Below, piece after piece: positions 13,901-25,400 of a DNA stretch of 51,252 nt. Origin of the DNA: Chloromonas sp. AAM2 (Eukaryota; Chlorophyta; Chlorophyceae; Chlamydomonadales; Chlamydomonadaceae); the NCBI GenBank assembly GCA_004335635.1, contig QAXH01006258.1:163201-214452 (forward strand), in the 5' to 3' direction. The position numbers and the translations under genes were made by a program. The stretch's first letter is position 1. Every line of letters begins with the position of its first letter. The notes under the pieces were generated by a model. The model did no database searches, was not told the origin of the DNA, and saw nothing but the letters and a program-made list of their open reading frames with translations.

Positions 13901-16857
13901 ATCCCAGCCTAAGCACTCGACATCCCCTGTGGCTGAAATTGCTGCAGCAGTTGCACACACTCCTGGGCGGCGCAAGGGTCGTGTGATGGAGCCTGTGACG
14001 CATCTGCAGGTGCGTGGGGCCTTGTCGGAGCAGAACACTGTGCTGGTGTTAGGATAGTTGCTAAGGTCAAGATGATAAAAATGCTTCAGACAGTCACCAT
14101 GCTCACGGTGGGTCAGGGCAGTGTTGACCTAAAGCTGATGCGTGTTCCAGGATGCCTCCACACGTATCACTGATGGGTCAGCTTTGCGTTGCAGGACGCC
14201 GTGGTCAGCATTCGCGGCGATCTCTCCTCTCTGCAATCAGACAACCTGTCACTGGCCAGTGACCGGTCACACCTACTCTCACACCTGTCATCAGTGCGCT
14301 CACGTGCCGGCCACCTGGCGCACACCCTGGGCGCCGCACTGCCCCTGCCTGCAGACCTCGTGCATGGGCTGCAGGAAGGTGAGCGTCTGCATTGTCAATG
14401 AGTAACGGTGCCACAGTTTGCTAGTTTTGCGTCTGCCTGGCCGTGTTGGACTGATTCTTTTGTCACCTTCAGCCATGCACCGTTGAGTTGGTTGTCTTAG
14501 CCGAGGGATTTGACCCTGAGTTTGCAGTACGGAAGGTGTACAGGAAACGGGCTGAGTATCTGTCGTCTTGCTGTGACAGGCATCATGGGACATGTGAAGG
14601 TGTCGCACCGCAATGGGGACGATCGCCCACCGGCAGCAAGCGAGGGGGAGGAAGCCAGCAACAGGCTGCTGGCTGCCTCGCTTAACATGATGCAGGAGGT
14701 AGGCAAGCCAAAAAAGAAGTTTGCCAGTTCTGGTGGCATGAGCCTGGTGTTGGCTACGCATTTGTTTGTACTGTGGCAGCCAGGGGCGTAAATCAAACAA
14801 ATTGAACAAATATGAGGCAAAGTGTACACAAGAAGGCAAAGCAGCCAGTCGTTGCATGGGCAGCCTGATGCATCAGTGGGCGTTTTGACTCCTTGTTTGT
14901 GCTTTGACCTGCTTTTGCAGTTGATCGGCACGTTCCTATCCCAGGTTCAGCAGTCCGCTGCATCTGACGGGAGTGCCTCGGTGCAGGAGCGGGTGGTGGG
15001 GCCGCTGCAAGTCAGGTGCCGGCAGCTGGAGCAGCAGCTGCAGGACAGCCAAGGGGAGATGCATGCACTGGAGGGTCAGGTGCGTCTCACTGCCTGTTCA
15101 AGTAGCAAGTGAAATGTTCTCGTTGTCCGCAGGAAGGCTGGGGCTCATCGGACGCATTACAGACCTCCCTGTCTGGTACTTGCAGCTGTGGCAACCCCGT
15201 CATGGGATTGCCCCTTCCGTATGATTGGCATTCGCCCAGCCCGTGCAAGAGTTTGTCTGCAGACATGGTATGAGTGTGCGACTGCCGTATGTCGCTTGCC
15301 CCTTTCGGTGGCAATCTGCCTGCAGACATGATTCCAGTGTGTGTATGTTGCTTGCTCTGGTCAGGTGTGCAAGCTGCTGAGCGAGTCGGATTGCCGGCTG
15401 GCAGAGGTCAGGGAGGAATGCAGCAGGGTGGCGATGGAGGCATTTGAAGCCGCACTGGCCAATGTGCGGCGAGAGGTGCAGGAGGTCGAAGTGGGTGCTC
15501 GTGTCTGGGCATCAGCAAGTCGGGCTTTCCAGGACATGTAATGATGGACAGAAGCCAACAGATCGAGCACTGCTGGACCAGGACTGGACGAACCTGCACA
15601 CACTTGCATGCGGGTAGCCAAGGGTTGTGACATGTCCTTGCAGGCCCAGTTAAGGACGCTGAAGGACCAGTCCAGCCAGGCCATCAGTGCAGCAGGTCAG
15701 GAATGGGCATCCGCAGCGGTCGCCGCTGCTACGAGCGCAGCCCGTGCGGTGGCTGCGTTGACCAACACTGCCGCAACAATGCAGGAGCAGCTGACAGGCG
15801 AGCAGCAGGCGCACGACAGCACCCGCTCGCAGGTAAGGGCGAGGTTTGTAGGCGTTAAGGCATTGTGACGTTTGACACGCACATGCTCAAGCATGTCATG
15901 TGCTGAACATCAAATCGTTATCATGTACTGATAAGTCTTCTAGTCTCAGTGTAGGTCGACTGTTCGATGGTCGACTAATAATCTTGTCAAACAACAACGA
16001 TCAAGCGAATGATGATGGTGCAGTACGTATGGCATATACGACAAGACGTTGTGAAGTTATACATACGCATGTTAATGTGTACTGCCCATACTGCCAAACC
16101 GTATCTCTAGTGCGTCGGTGGTGGACGGATGCCAACAATGGCCTCAATTCCGGAGCTGCTGTGTACACCTATGATCATCTAATCCCAGCATGGCATGTGT
16201 GTGATGTGCTCCTCAGGCTGCCGAGAAGATGCGTTCTGCCACACAGCAGCACGAGTCCAGCACCGCAGAGCTGACACGCACCAAGTCACAGCTGGTTGTT
16301 GTGCAACAACAGCTTGAACACGCTCAAACAGACCAGGTAGGCGGACGAAGTGAAGGATGTGCGCGGGGGTGACAACCGCGTTTGGATCCCTTAAGAGCCA
16401 CTTGGCTCAGAGCAAACGCTGTGCCAAGGCGATAGCCTGCCTTCCTCCCAGGGTGCGCATGCTGAAACCACAATGGAAGCGCTCTGTCCTGCTTTGGGCG
16501 GTTCTGCAACCTGTAGGTGGATACTAGACATGTTGTTTTGCGCGCGGGTAAGGAACTGTTGGCTATCACGGGCTCCCTCTGGCACAAGCATCCATGCCTG
16601 CAGATGACAGTTCGGCAATCTGTAGTTTTCGCCCTCTGGGTTTGTGGGCGAGTTCAGAATCTTAATGCTTGTTGGGTGTGACAATACCACCATGTGACCC
16701 TGTGCTGCTGCAGGAGTCGCTTGAACGGGAGGCCACTGAACTGCGACGCTCACTCCGGCGCCAAAAAACAGACCGACTGCTGCACTCGGCCACAGAGCAG
16801 TCAGGGGAAGAGCTCAGTGGGAATGACAGCTCGGTGAACCCAGGAGTGGATGAATGA
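4315..16857 (+). CDS. Large multi-exon coiled-coil protein (about 1,475 aa)
   Basis: About 27 exons join in frame: 4315-4521, 4633-4772, 5152-5263, 5789-5866 or 5883, 6182-6366, 6815-6868, 7290-7473, 7761-7925, 8106-8243, 8586-8903, 9134-9262, 9896-10015, 10431-10562, 10832-10915, 11228-11383, 11715-11979, 12343-12539, 12808-13011, 13169-13342, 13662-14009, 14195-14378, 14580-14698, 14921-15079, 15365-15490, 15644-15832, 16217-16336, 16714-16857. Splice phases agree across nearly all junctions; the 5789/6182 pair is unsure. The product is Glu/Gln/Arg/Ala/Leu-rich with heptad-like spacing almost throughout (for example MVVRIEQLSNAIQGRD near the N-terminus and EREATELRRSLRRQ near the end). A less helical Ser/Gly/Pro segment (11775-11979) and a Pro/Ser linker (13800-13990) break the rod. 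There is no signal peptide, membrane segment or catalytic domain. Such rods occur in basal-body, flagellar, Golgi and nuclear-envelope proteins; nothing here chooses among them. The start is the first Met of the open frame. Confidence 0.85.
7761..7925 (+). other. Strongest coiled-coil exon of the large gene
   Basis: This 55-codon exon is almost entirely charged or small residues, running from EAFEEEGRKRDRLRDRLEAK to VQQRLERSQNE, with no Pro and no Gly after the first dozen residues. It is the clearest heptad-bearing part and the best probe for relatives. It is flanked by TTGCAG and GTACGG, and both ends are in phase 0. Confidence 0.8.
9513..9570 (+). repeat. Member of the CCAGTTCTGGGACA repeat family
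   Basis: AAAGTTTGCCAGTCTGGGAC followed by TTCGATAGGTTCGTATGGTG is an inverted counterpart of 44897-44962. It sits in the intron after the exon ending at 9262 of the coiled-coil gene. A shorter related piece (AACAGTCACCTGATGAACCC) is at 7182-7201, in another intron of the same gene. Confidence 0.75.
10925..10979 (+). repeat. Intronic (GA)n microsatellite
   Basis: About 55 bases of nearly perfect GA repeat begin ten bases after the GT donor at 10916 in the coiled-coil gene. It lies wholly within the intron between exons 10832-10915 and 11228-11383. Confidence 0.95.
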
Positions 16858-16939
16858 CATGAGTGCATATCAGTTCTTGCTGGCCCCTTTTTGATGCACG
16901 CAATTCCTTCCTTATCCTCTTGTCGCCAACTGCTGAGTA

Positions 16940-16944
16940 TGTAA
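16940..16944 (+). terminator. TGTAA polyadenylation signal, coiled-coil gene
   Basis: The first TGTAA after the stop codon at 16855-16857 lies 82 bases downstream. A second one at 17087-17091 is inside a copy of a dispersed repeat, so the nearer one is the likelier signal. TGTAA is the established chlorophyte polyadenylation motif. Confidence 0.5.
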
Positions 16945-17051
16945 TCCGTGCACGGCTTACAGTTTTCAACTCACTTGAGATGGCTACCTTGCCAACTTCG
17001 TAGAAATCCCAGCTCTAGCGTTGCAGCTGTCCAGTAACCGCTTGTGTATTT

Positions 17052-17091
17052 GCGTTGGACGCGCTTCCTGGTGTGCACTCCCTCCCTGTAA
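17052..17091 (+). repeat. Dispersed 40-base core repeat ending in TGTAA
   Basis: The sequence GCGTTGGACGCGCTTCCTGG continues to GTGCACTCCCTCCCTGTAA. Related copies occur at 31377-31415 and 41794-41833 on plus, and in reverse at the start of the repeats at 29641 and 31838. Confidence 0.8.
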
Positions 17092-17701
17092 CTCACTGCA
17101 ATAAACGAGCAGCTGCACATGATCCATTGGGCAACTCAATGCAAACTGACACAACACGGAGAAAGCCCATCATAGTCAAACAGAGCACATGAAAACTCAG
17201 TACACTTGAAGCACGGAAAGTAACACAAGCGAATGTCTCTCACTGCATCCGCCCAGAAGTGTTCAATTCAGGGTCATACAAGTAACTGATGAGTGCTAAT
17301 CGTACAGCTGCGGTCATTGTCCTGATGCACTTCCTCTCAAACCTGACACCAGACAACAATCATGCCTGAAGTTTCAAGGGCAAGAGGGCCACTTGCCCTG
17401 CTATGCAGTGTGCAAAGATGCCTGCCTGTAAGCAACGGCAAGCATTCCCCGCTGCGTAGCAATCGCAACACCGAGTGAGGTTGACGAGGCCAACAAGGAG
17501 ATAACAGGTGGCTAGTTCGAGCGGCTCTACACAATCCAACACACCCACACACATGACAGTGCTAGCAACAAGTCCGTTCACCAAGCACGTGGATGTCATG
17601 ATGGTTTTGTACACCACAGTTAGGGTGATTCCTACCCAGGTGCATTAATTGAATGTGTAATCCATAAGTAGCAATCAGCCATAATGGCATGGGTAAGGAC
17701 A

Positions 17702-17782
17702 GGATGCCCGATTCCAATCACAACCGTGTGTGCGGATGCCCGGTTCCAATCACAACCGTGTTTGCGGATGCTCGGTTCCCAA
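17702..17782. repeat. 32-base tandem repeat, about 2.5 units
   Basis: Units beginning GGATGCCCG start at 17702, 17734 and 17766, exactly 32 bases apart. The first two differ at about two positions; the third is partial and more diverged. It lies between genes and has no apparent coding role. Confidence 0.85.
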
Positions 17783-18459
17783 CCATCGCAAAAGAGAGGT
17801 GATGTTCAACGCAATGCTTCGCCGGTGGCAGTCCAACAAACAAACGGTAAAGATCACGAGAACAGCAAAGTCTTGTCCCAAACATTTTGTCACAACGCTG
17901 CTCTGTTCATTGTTAGAGTCTGTGGCGGCCAGAAGGCCGCTGCATGTGAAAGCATGAGTAGGGCATGAGGAACTGTGCTTTGCGCATGAGGAAGGACTGG
18001 AGTACAGTCTGCGCTAATCCAGCGCAAAACACGCATAAACTCATTTCATAAAAAAGATTGACATGGTGTGGGCATGCAATGATATCGGCGTGTCCGTGAT
18101 TACTGACAAAGAGTAATGGGCATGATGATAACGGCCAGTGCGGCAAGCGGCAGCATGGGGCATGGAAACGTAGGATGGCTGCATGGGCCGCTTAAAGCGC
18201 ACATCACACATATGCACGTCAGTGTGTCCTGTCCGGCTAGCACGCATGTGCATGAACCTCTCAGCTCCAGTTTCATCCGATTCCAGTCTCTGGCCGCTTC
18301 AAGCCATCGCAGCGTGTTTCCGGCCGATTCATAGCGCGTATAGCAAGCGCCATCGCAGTTCGTTTCAAGAGTCGACGGGCGCCTTCGCTTGCAACAGCTC
18401 CTTTCTCAGCTCGATTTTGGCGGGGATTTTGCCCTGTCCAATCCTCAGGGCCATGTAGG

Positions 18460-21400
18460 TCATTGTGCTGCTTCCAGGACCACTGCTTCGTAGCCTCTCT
18501 CTGCCACCAGCGTGTCCAGATACTTGAGCACGTCGTCCCTCCGCTGCATGAGCTGATCTATTTCGCCTGGAGTCAACAGGTCGTGAAGCGCTTTGGCTAC
18601 CACGGCTCGATCTAGACACCTGCAGCGACAGCGGCAAAGTCCTGCAGCAGGCTGAACCTGATGATTTCGTCATCTGCGCCCAGGGCATTGCTGACAGCGG
18701 CAGTGGCATCGGATCAGCATTTCATTACTAAGGGTTTGTTGTGGGCTGTTCAGCTGCGCTTTGGACACAATTTTCGCCACCCGCGCCATCGATGACCACG
18801 GAATTGTTTAAAACACCAGGACGCAACCTGGCTCAATCCTTCCTGGCCGTCCCAGTGCCACACACCACGCACACCCTGTGCCAGCTGCACGCACCTGAGC
18901 CTGAGGTAGGTTCTTGCCGAGACCTGCACCGTCTCCCCTGTGTTGAAGGCGTTATCATGCCGCATGTCCACGACGGCCTCAGGCCTGAAGCCTGCTGCAT
19001 GGTCTATGAGGACGGGCAGAGAGGTGCCAAGCCAACCAGCGGCCGCGGGGCTGGGGCAGCCTGTGCCATGTGCCCAGTGCTCGCCAACCAGGAAATGACC
19101 ATGATGCCTGCACGTGACTAGAACAGATGTTGTGTGTCCTTCACTCAGTTCAGTACACCTCACGCCCCACATCGCACGCTGGACCAATTCACTCGAGCAC
19201 ACCGACGGCCGGATGTTCATAAACCGTATGTGAATGTTTGTAAACCAACACACTTTCCTCTGCTCCACCTTCTCGGCCTCAAACCACACCCGCACATTGA
19301 TGCTTGCCACAACTGCTTTTGTGCAATCTGTCGCCACAAAACAGTCCTTCAGACTGGCTTGATGGCTCTGAGCCATGCTCGCACCTGTCGCTGTTCTGAA
19401 TCAGCACGTCGAGTATGCGCGTGTCTGACAGCAGGACAGGGGCCGGCAGGCCCCACTGGTGCATGGGTTGGGTGCGCAGCTCGCGACACCCCTCGGCCCC
19501 TGAAGAGCACGTGACGAAAGCAAGACCAGTCACAGCGCGTCACATCTGGCTGGCAACTGCCTGATTATGCAGTGTGCGACTGCTCCAAGTTGACCTGACC
19601 TTGCGCCCAAGAATTCTTGCTGAACCCCAGCCCCTTTCAGTCTGCACCATTGCCTCCACCGTTGCCCTGATGCCAACATAAGATGCAAGGTGATGACAGA
19701 TGCGTGCATTTTGTCTCCTCACCAACTGGTCATGTGCCAATGCACCACGTGCATCCACTGGGCCTCCACTGCCCCCATGATGCTAACGTCAGGGGATGGC
19801 AGATGCATGCAACATCTTCCTGTTTGTCTCCTTGCTGGACCAGCAATAGGCTGCGAGCGTGCCTGCGTCACCTCCTCACTCACAGTACATGAACACTCCC
19901 CCGTTGAAGTGCTGCCAGTCCACATCCATCTCCGGGCGGTACACACAGGGAGGCACGTAGTCCATACCCAGCAGCCTGTAACAGGCGGGCAGCGGCAGTG
20001 TGCACCTGACTGCAGAAATGACACTTGGCCATGGCCTTGCATGGTAGGCTAGTCTGCATGTGGCTGGCAGCAGGCATGACGTTGCAGCAGAAGGAGCAGG
20101 CCTCATCCTGACTAGCCCAAATATGAGACTAGCACAATCCAATCGACCAGTGCGTAAAGCCGAATCCTGTTAGCTGTTTTGATGAAGCTGACACACACGC
20201 TGAAGCTGAGACACAGAAATGCTGTGATGCACCTCGCGCAAGGGTCGACAGCTGCGAGCACCAATGTGCGTTCCAATGCACTGTTAGCCTGGCTTTTATT
20301 CTTTTAGCACACTGCCCACTACATGTTGTTGCCCAGCAGCTGCTGCTCAGTTCCTGCGCTCCTGCCATTCACAACGGGCACATGGCCTCACCTGTTCAGC
20401 CTGTATGCCACCGCCTCCACCTGTGCACGGTGCCACCCGTGGCAGTGACCCTCAATGGTGGGCTTGACTAACGCATTCATCCTGTCAAGCACGCGACACA
20501 TGCAGCAGAGAGCGGGTGGTGGGGTTGCAAACGCGGAGTTGCGCCACAGTGTACTGGGCGCTTGGATAGCACACTGGGCGCTGGTGGGTTTGGCTGCAGT
20601 GCGCGTGGCTGCATGGGTGCATGGTGATTCATGCCAAGCGTCTTGTGCAGAAATATCTTGCTGGCTTTTCAATTTGGCTGTGCGTTTTTTTTATTGGAAG
20701 TGTGACCAGTCAGTCAGGTCAACTCCTGGCCCCTGCCCGCCCCAACCTACTTTTGCGACGTATCTGGGTTCTCCAGCACACATTTGAAGGTGATGTGTCC
20801 AAACTGGTTGGTGAACTTTTCTGCACTGACCACCCTCCCCTTCTGCAGCACGTTGAGCACTGCATTGTGTCGAGCCTGCACCGTGCGCGAGCCCGTGCCT
20901 GCCATGAGGCCAGCAGCGGCTGCCTGCAGCTGCTGGGCGCCTGACATGAACCCTAGCTGCTCCAGGTCAGACATGGAGACGGTGGAGCAGCTAGGGTTGG
21001 ACAGCCTGCAGATCAGGTTAAGTCAGAAAAATGCACAACTGACCAGACTGTGCTCTAGTGATGCAGTCACAGCCTGAACTGCCACCACACCACGTGTGCT
21101 GGCCCTGGCGTGGTACCCAGTGGTACCTCTGGCGCCAAGTCTACAAACTTAACCCAGCTCTAGTGACTGGTGGTGGTGATGCAGGTGTGGGGTGCAGCTT
21201 GCAAGCCCATGCACGCATGTTCAGATGCAAAACCTGGAGCCTCCCCACGCCACACTAGACTAACTGTATGTCACAATGGCAAGCACGTGTCGCAGATGGC
21301 ACACGGCTGATGTAAGCAAATCATGCACGACCACCTTTCTGCTGCTCCCAAACAAATGAGGAGTTCAATCCTCCTTGCTAACAATTTCATCTGCTCCCCA

Positions 21401-22130
21401 CCCACTTCAACCTTCCCGGGCCTTCAACCAGTGCTGAGTATTGCATGCTGGAAGGCATGAACTGAACATAGGCGTTGTAGTTGGAGCAGTGCAGATCCAT
21501 GGCTTTTGGTGCTCACCTGACACTGGTGGTCAGGTGGATGACAACGCTTTTCGTAACTGAGTCCCGATCGACTGAGGTGGTAGAGCAGCAGAGCGTGCCA
21601 GGATGTGCATCAGCCGTGCATGTTTCGAAATTGTGGGCATCCTCGTTCTCGTCTGAACTGGACGATGGATACCTAGAAAAGACAAGCAGACCGAACATGG
21701 GTGTGGCTGTGAACCCAGGCATGCAGAAGCGCATCTCCATGCATGCACAGGATCTTATCTGCATGCATGGATCTGCATGCACAGAGCCTGACCCTGTTTA
21801 CCTGGACAATGTCGCCACATGGCCTGGCGTTGTTGCTCCATCCCAGCCTTCTGTCTCGAGTCTAGAATTCAATATTCGTGCCAGCAACACGCGCATGGGG
21901 TCCCCATCGGCCATGCATGCGTCTTCTCTGGTGGCCACCGCCCTGCCAAGCAAGAAAGTCCCACCGTGCTGTCTGATATCAGGTTGTCTGTCTACCATCT
22001 GAGGCATCCTGTCTTGCACTGCCAAGCCACCGCGATGTGTGTAAACCCGCGTTCGAACGCTTCCCGGCAGCCCGGCCCCCTTCACACAGGCAGTGCCAGG
22101 GCCTCTCGTCCACTGCTGTAGCAATTGCAT
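18460..22130 (-). CDS. Fam20C/Four-jointed-type protein kinase
   Basis: Minus-strand exons with matching phases: about 22130-21802, 21672-21517, 21005-20751, 20481-20392, 19975-19884, 19499-19385, 19107-18895, 18619-18460 (TGA). Joined, they give the core of a Fam20-type kinase: a beta-strand with NALVKPTIEG (the Lys expected to hold ATP), then RAQVEAVAYRLNRLLGMDYV followed by PPCVYRP, matching the family's helix and VPP turn. Next come ILDVLIQNSDRHHGHF (catalytic DRHH loop) and PVLIDHAAGFR (second metal-binding Asp, where the family has DNGxGF). The tail runs from LDRAVVAKALHDLL to YEAVVLEAAQ. Characterised relatives phosphorylate secreted proteins or sugars in the Golgi. I see no signal peptide in the first exon, which is acidic and polar, so a 5' exon may be missing and the start at 22130 is only the longest choice. 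Actin-fragmin or PI-type kinases share the DRH loop but not the VPP segment. Confidence 0.78.
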
Positions 22131-22238
22131 GGTTATGCTGTTATCGTGCGAACTCAGAACTGGCTATCTTCGCATGGCTCAGTCCGCAGCCGGTCAAAAA
22201 AAGATGTAAGCAGTTCTGGGACGTCCGCGTAGGTTGTT

Positions 22239-22243
22239 TTACA
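22239..22243 (-). terminator. TGTAA polyadenylation signal, dihydroxyacetone kinase
   Basis: TTACA on the plus strand is TGTAA on the minus strand, about 240 bases past the stop codon at 22480-22482. It is the nearest such motif I found downstream of that gene. Confidence 0.4.
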
Positions 22244-22479
22244 GGTCTTTTGTTGGATAATCTTCAGCAACCAGTCAACACGCAATCAAATACACCATAT
22301 AGTCCCTTCACCAAAACTCATGTCGACAACGGTTGAGCCGCTGCGACACAACAGTTTGATTTTCCAAAATGCTTGTAATTGACTCTGAACGATCTGGCAG
22401 CAAATAGTTTGATACGCACAGAAGTTCAATTGCCAATTCAAACAACAAGAGTTATGTACATGATGGCATATACAAGGCT

Positions 22480-25400
22480 TTACTTGGCCTTGACCAGGTT
22501 GTTTTCCTTGATCTTCTCGGCAGCAGCTGCCAGCCATTGGCCCACTGCAATCGCCCCTGGATCTGGGTAGCTCTTCAACACATCCTCTGGCACATAGGAG
22601 GAGCGGCCCGCAGCAGCTGTCATGCCCTGGGTACTCTTGGCACCCTCCTGGGCAGCATGGGCTACAGCTTCAGCAGCCTCCACCACGTTCTTGCCTGCAC
22701 AACGAAGTGCACACGAACCAGTGTACTGTGCAGCATGCAACTTGGATTAATGACGTTATCATGGGGTCACCATGAGGATACCCGGTTGACAAAAAGACAT
22801 GTATTTTCGCAAGACACACGCTTGCACTGTTGGGTGAACCGGTCCATGCTGGCCTATTGACTGAACGTGGTCAGTTGTCTTGAGCACGAGGCTACGGTTA
22901 GAGCCTGCAGCTTTGTACTGCTTCACATGATGTCCACAAGTACATCCAATGCCCATCTTTAATTCCGCCAGTCTGCCAATTGAGCAATGCACAGTGACTT
23001 CCAGATGCAACCCTTCACCTTCGGAGGCAGCCTTCTCCAGGGCCTCGGTTGCTGGAACCAGGGCATCCAACATGGTGCGGAACCCGGGGCGAGCATTGCC
23101 GTACTTCATAATTGAGTCAGTGCCTGCCTTCATGGCTGCGGCCCACTCCTTCAGGCCAGGCTTGTCAGTTCCACACTCCTGCGCATACACGTTGAACATG
23201 CCAGAGATCAGACCAGCATGTGAATGCCATTGGCCTTCAAAACATTGGGTATTACTGCAAAGGCACTACCTGCAGTATTTCGCTGACTGCTCAACAACAA
23301 GAATGGTGAAGCATGCCATTTCCGACGCTTCTGTGTCCCGAGTGGCAAGCACAACATATGCGTTGTGCACTGAAAAAAATCTAAATCTATCTCAGTACTG
23401 CCGCCACTATGTATGTGCCTGTGCAGCACCCAACGGGGTTGGTGAACCAGCCCTGTCCCAGCCCTGTCTCAGCTACTGAATTGCTGCTTGTCCCAGCTCA
23501 CCCTGAGCGAGCGTGCAGCAGAGGTGAATGCAATCTCGTACAGCGCGCCACTGGTGCCGCCCACAGCCTTGCGCACGCTGCGTGCCAGGGCACCCATGGT
23601 GGGCGCCACGTCGTTGACAGGATAGCACTCCTTCATGTCGGCCAGCACAGCGTTCGCACCGTGGGCCAGCGTGTCACCGCAGTCACCGTCGCCAACCTGA
23701 AAAAACGAAGCCGCCACCACTCACTCATCAGATTTAAGACACGTGACAGCTGCCTGTCTCGTGTGTGCTGATTGCGAGTGTGACAGACAGCCACAGCCAT
23801 CTCTCGTTAATCACACTACTGGTGCATCATCTTCAAAGCAATGGGATGGAGTATGGTGTACAGCAGTGCTTGGCAGTGAAATCTCTGGCATCACGTTGGC
23901 TGACTTTCGCCTTGTAGTGCAGTCACTGACTGACAACACGGTGGCAGAATGTGTCAAAACTTATCATGGAGCAGTACCTCACCTTGATGTCAATGTCGTT
24001 GAGGTTCTTTGCCTCCTTGACGATGACCTCAGCAGCAGCCTGGATAATGCGCTCCAGGTCGGCGCCTGCGGGGCTAACCTTCTCAGGGCGCTTGGTGGCG
24101 GCGTCCAGGGAGTCAGACTTGCCTGCACAAGCACCACAGGTGAGTAGGGTTCAACAGCTGCCATGTCAAAGCTTCAAATGCAGCTGGTGATGGATCAGAT
24201 GGTTGGCTTGATAGTTGACCATTTCATAGCACCAAGAACTGATGGTTGCAAATTGATCGTCAAGAATCAACGTGTCAAAGCTCCAGTACTGCTGGTTCTT
24301 GCCGGAATCGCATGCTTCGTAGCAGAGTAGCAGTCATCACAGGTAACCAGTGAGACAAATCTTGAAGGTGTGTCTGGTCAAGCCATACAGATGGAGTCAC
24401 CTTCTAAATCCAACAATACCTGGTGCGCTAGTGTTACCACAGGTAAACAGCTGTGGGCAACTCAGGTTCCAGTTTAACTGTACAGACAGAGTCACCCTTG
24501 CACCACTTGGTGCACTATCGCCGGTCAGCTCCACCTACCCTTTGGCATTGGGACAAGCTGGACCTTAGGCACCACCTTGGGGCTGACGTGGGGCCAGTGC
24601 GCGGCGCCCACTGGTGCGTCCAGCTTGGCCAGGATGTCGTCTCCCTCCTTGCCCTTTGGCAGGCGCATGACCGTCAGGCTGAAGCCGCCCATGTCCAGGG
24701 AGGTCATGAAGGTGCCCACAAAGCAGCGCTCAACAGTCACCTGCACGCAACACACACAGAAAGTCGCAAGGCAGGCATCCCTGACCAGTGTATGAGACAC
24801 AATGAAATCAGCATTGGTTGCTCAGCGACTCAATGAGCCACCTCGTACTGTAATGACTGCAAATATGCCAGGTGAACGGAAGCAGAGATGGCTACTCCGA
24901 AGCCAGCCCAGGATGCTGCCGCAGTCGCACTGACCTTTGCCTCATTCTGCAGGAAGTTGAGCGTCTCACGTGTGGCGCATGCCATCTCCAGGTTGGTGGA
25001 GGAGCCAAGGTTGTTGACCATGGCCACCACACGCTCACCAGACTACAACACAGAGGGCATGCAAAACACACACACTTTCTTTGCCGGCTGGCACACAACA
25101 AGCGAGCTTCAGCAATGGCAAGGGCAAGCAGTGTCGGGTCGTCTTCGAGGCCAATGAGATACTTGCCAAACAGCTTCAGGTGACATCATCGTAATACAGG
25201 CAGTAAACCTACAAATGCAACCAGCCGGGTTGTTGGTGCAGAAAGTACTTCTCCAAGTCTGCTGGGTATGTGCAGTCCCTCCAACAGTCCTTGTAAGGAT
25301 GAGGGGCCAAGCCGACTTCAAACCAATGCGACAACTTCAATGTATGACGTTCTGGCCACACAGGCAGCAGGTGTTCAAGCCACCTGTCACTCAGGAGTGC

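Larger units (their letters stand above)
16858..18459. other. Convergent intergenic region with repeats
   Basis: This region lies between the 3' ends of the coiled-coil gene (plus) and the Fam20-like kinase gene (minus). It holds two TGTAA motifs, one copy of the dispersed 40-base core repeat (17052-17091) and a 32-base tandem repeat (17702-17782). A minus-strand open frame at 17360-17617 (85 codons, hydrophobic, Cys-rich) has no splice or family support and is left uncalled. Confidence 0.6.

Noticed and set aside
18750..19376. 208-codon minus-strand continuous frame
   Set aside because: Only its middle (18895-19107) is the kinase exon; the rest is flanking intron read through without a stop.
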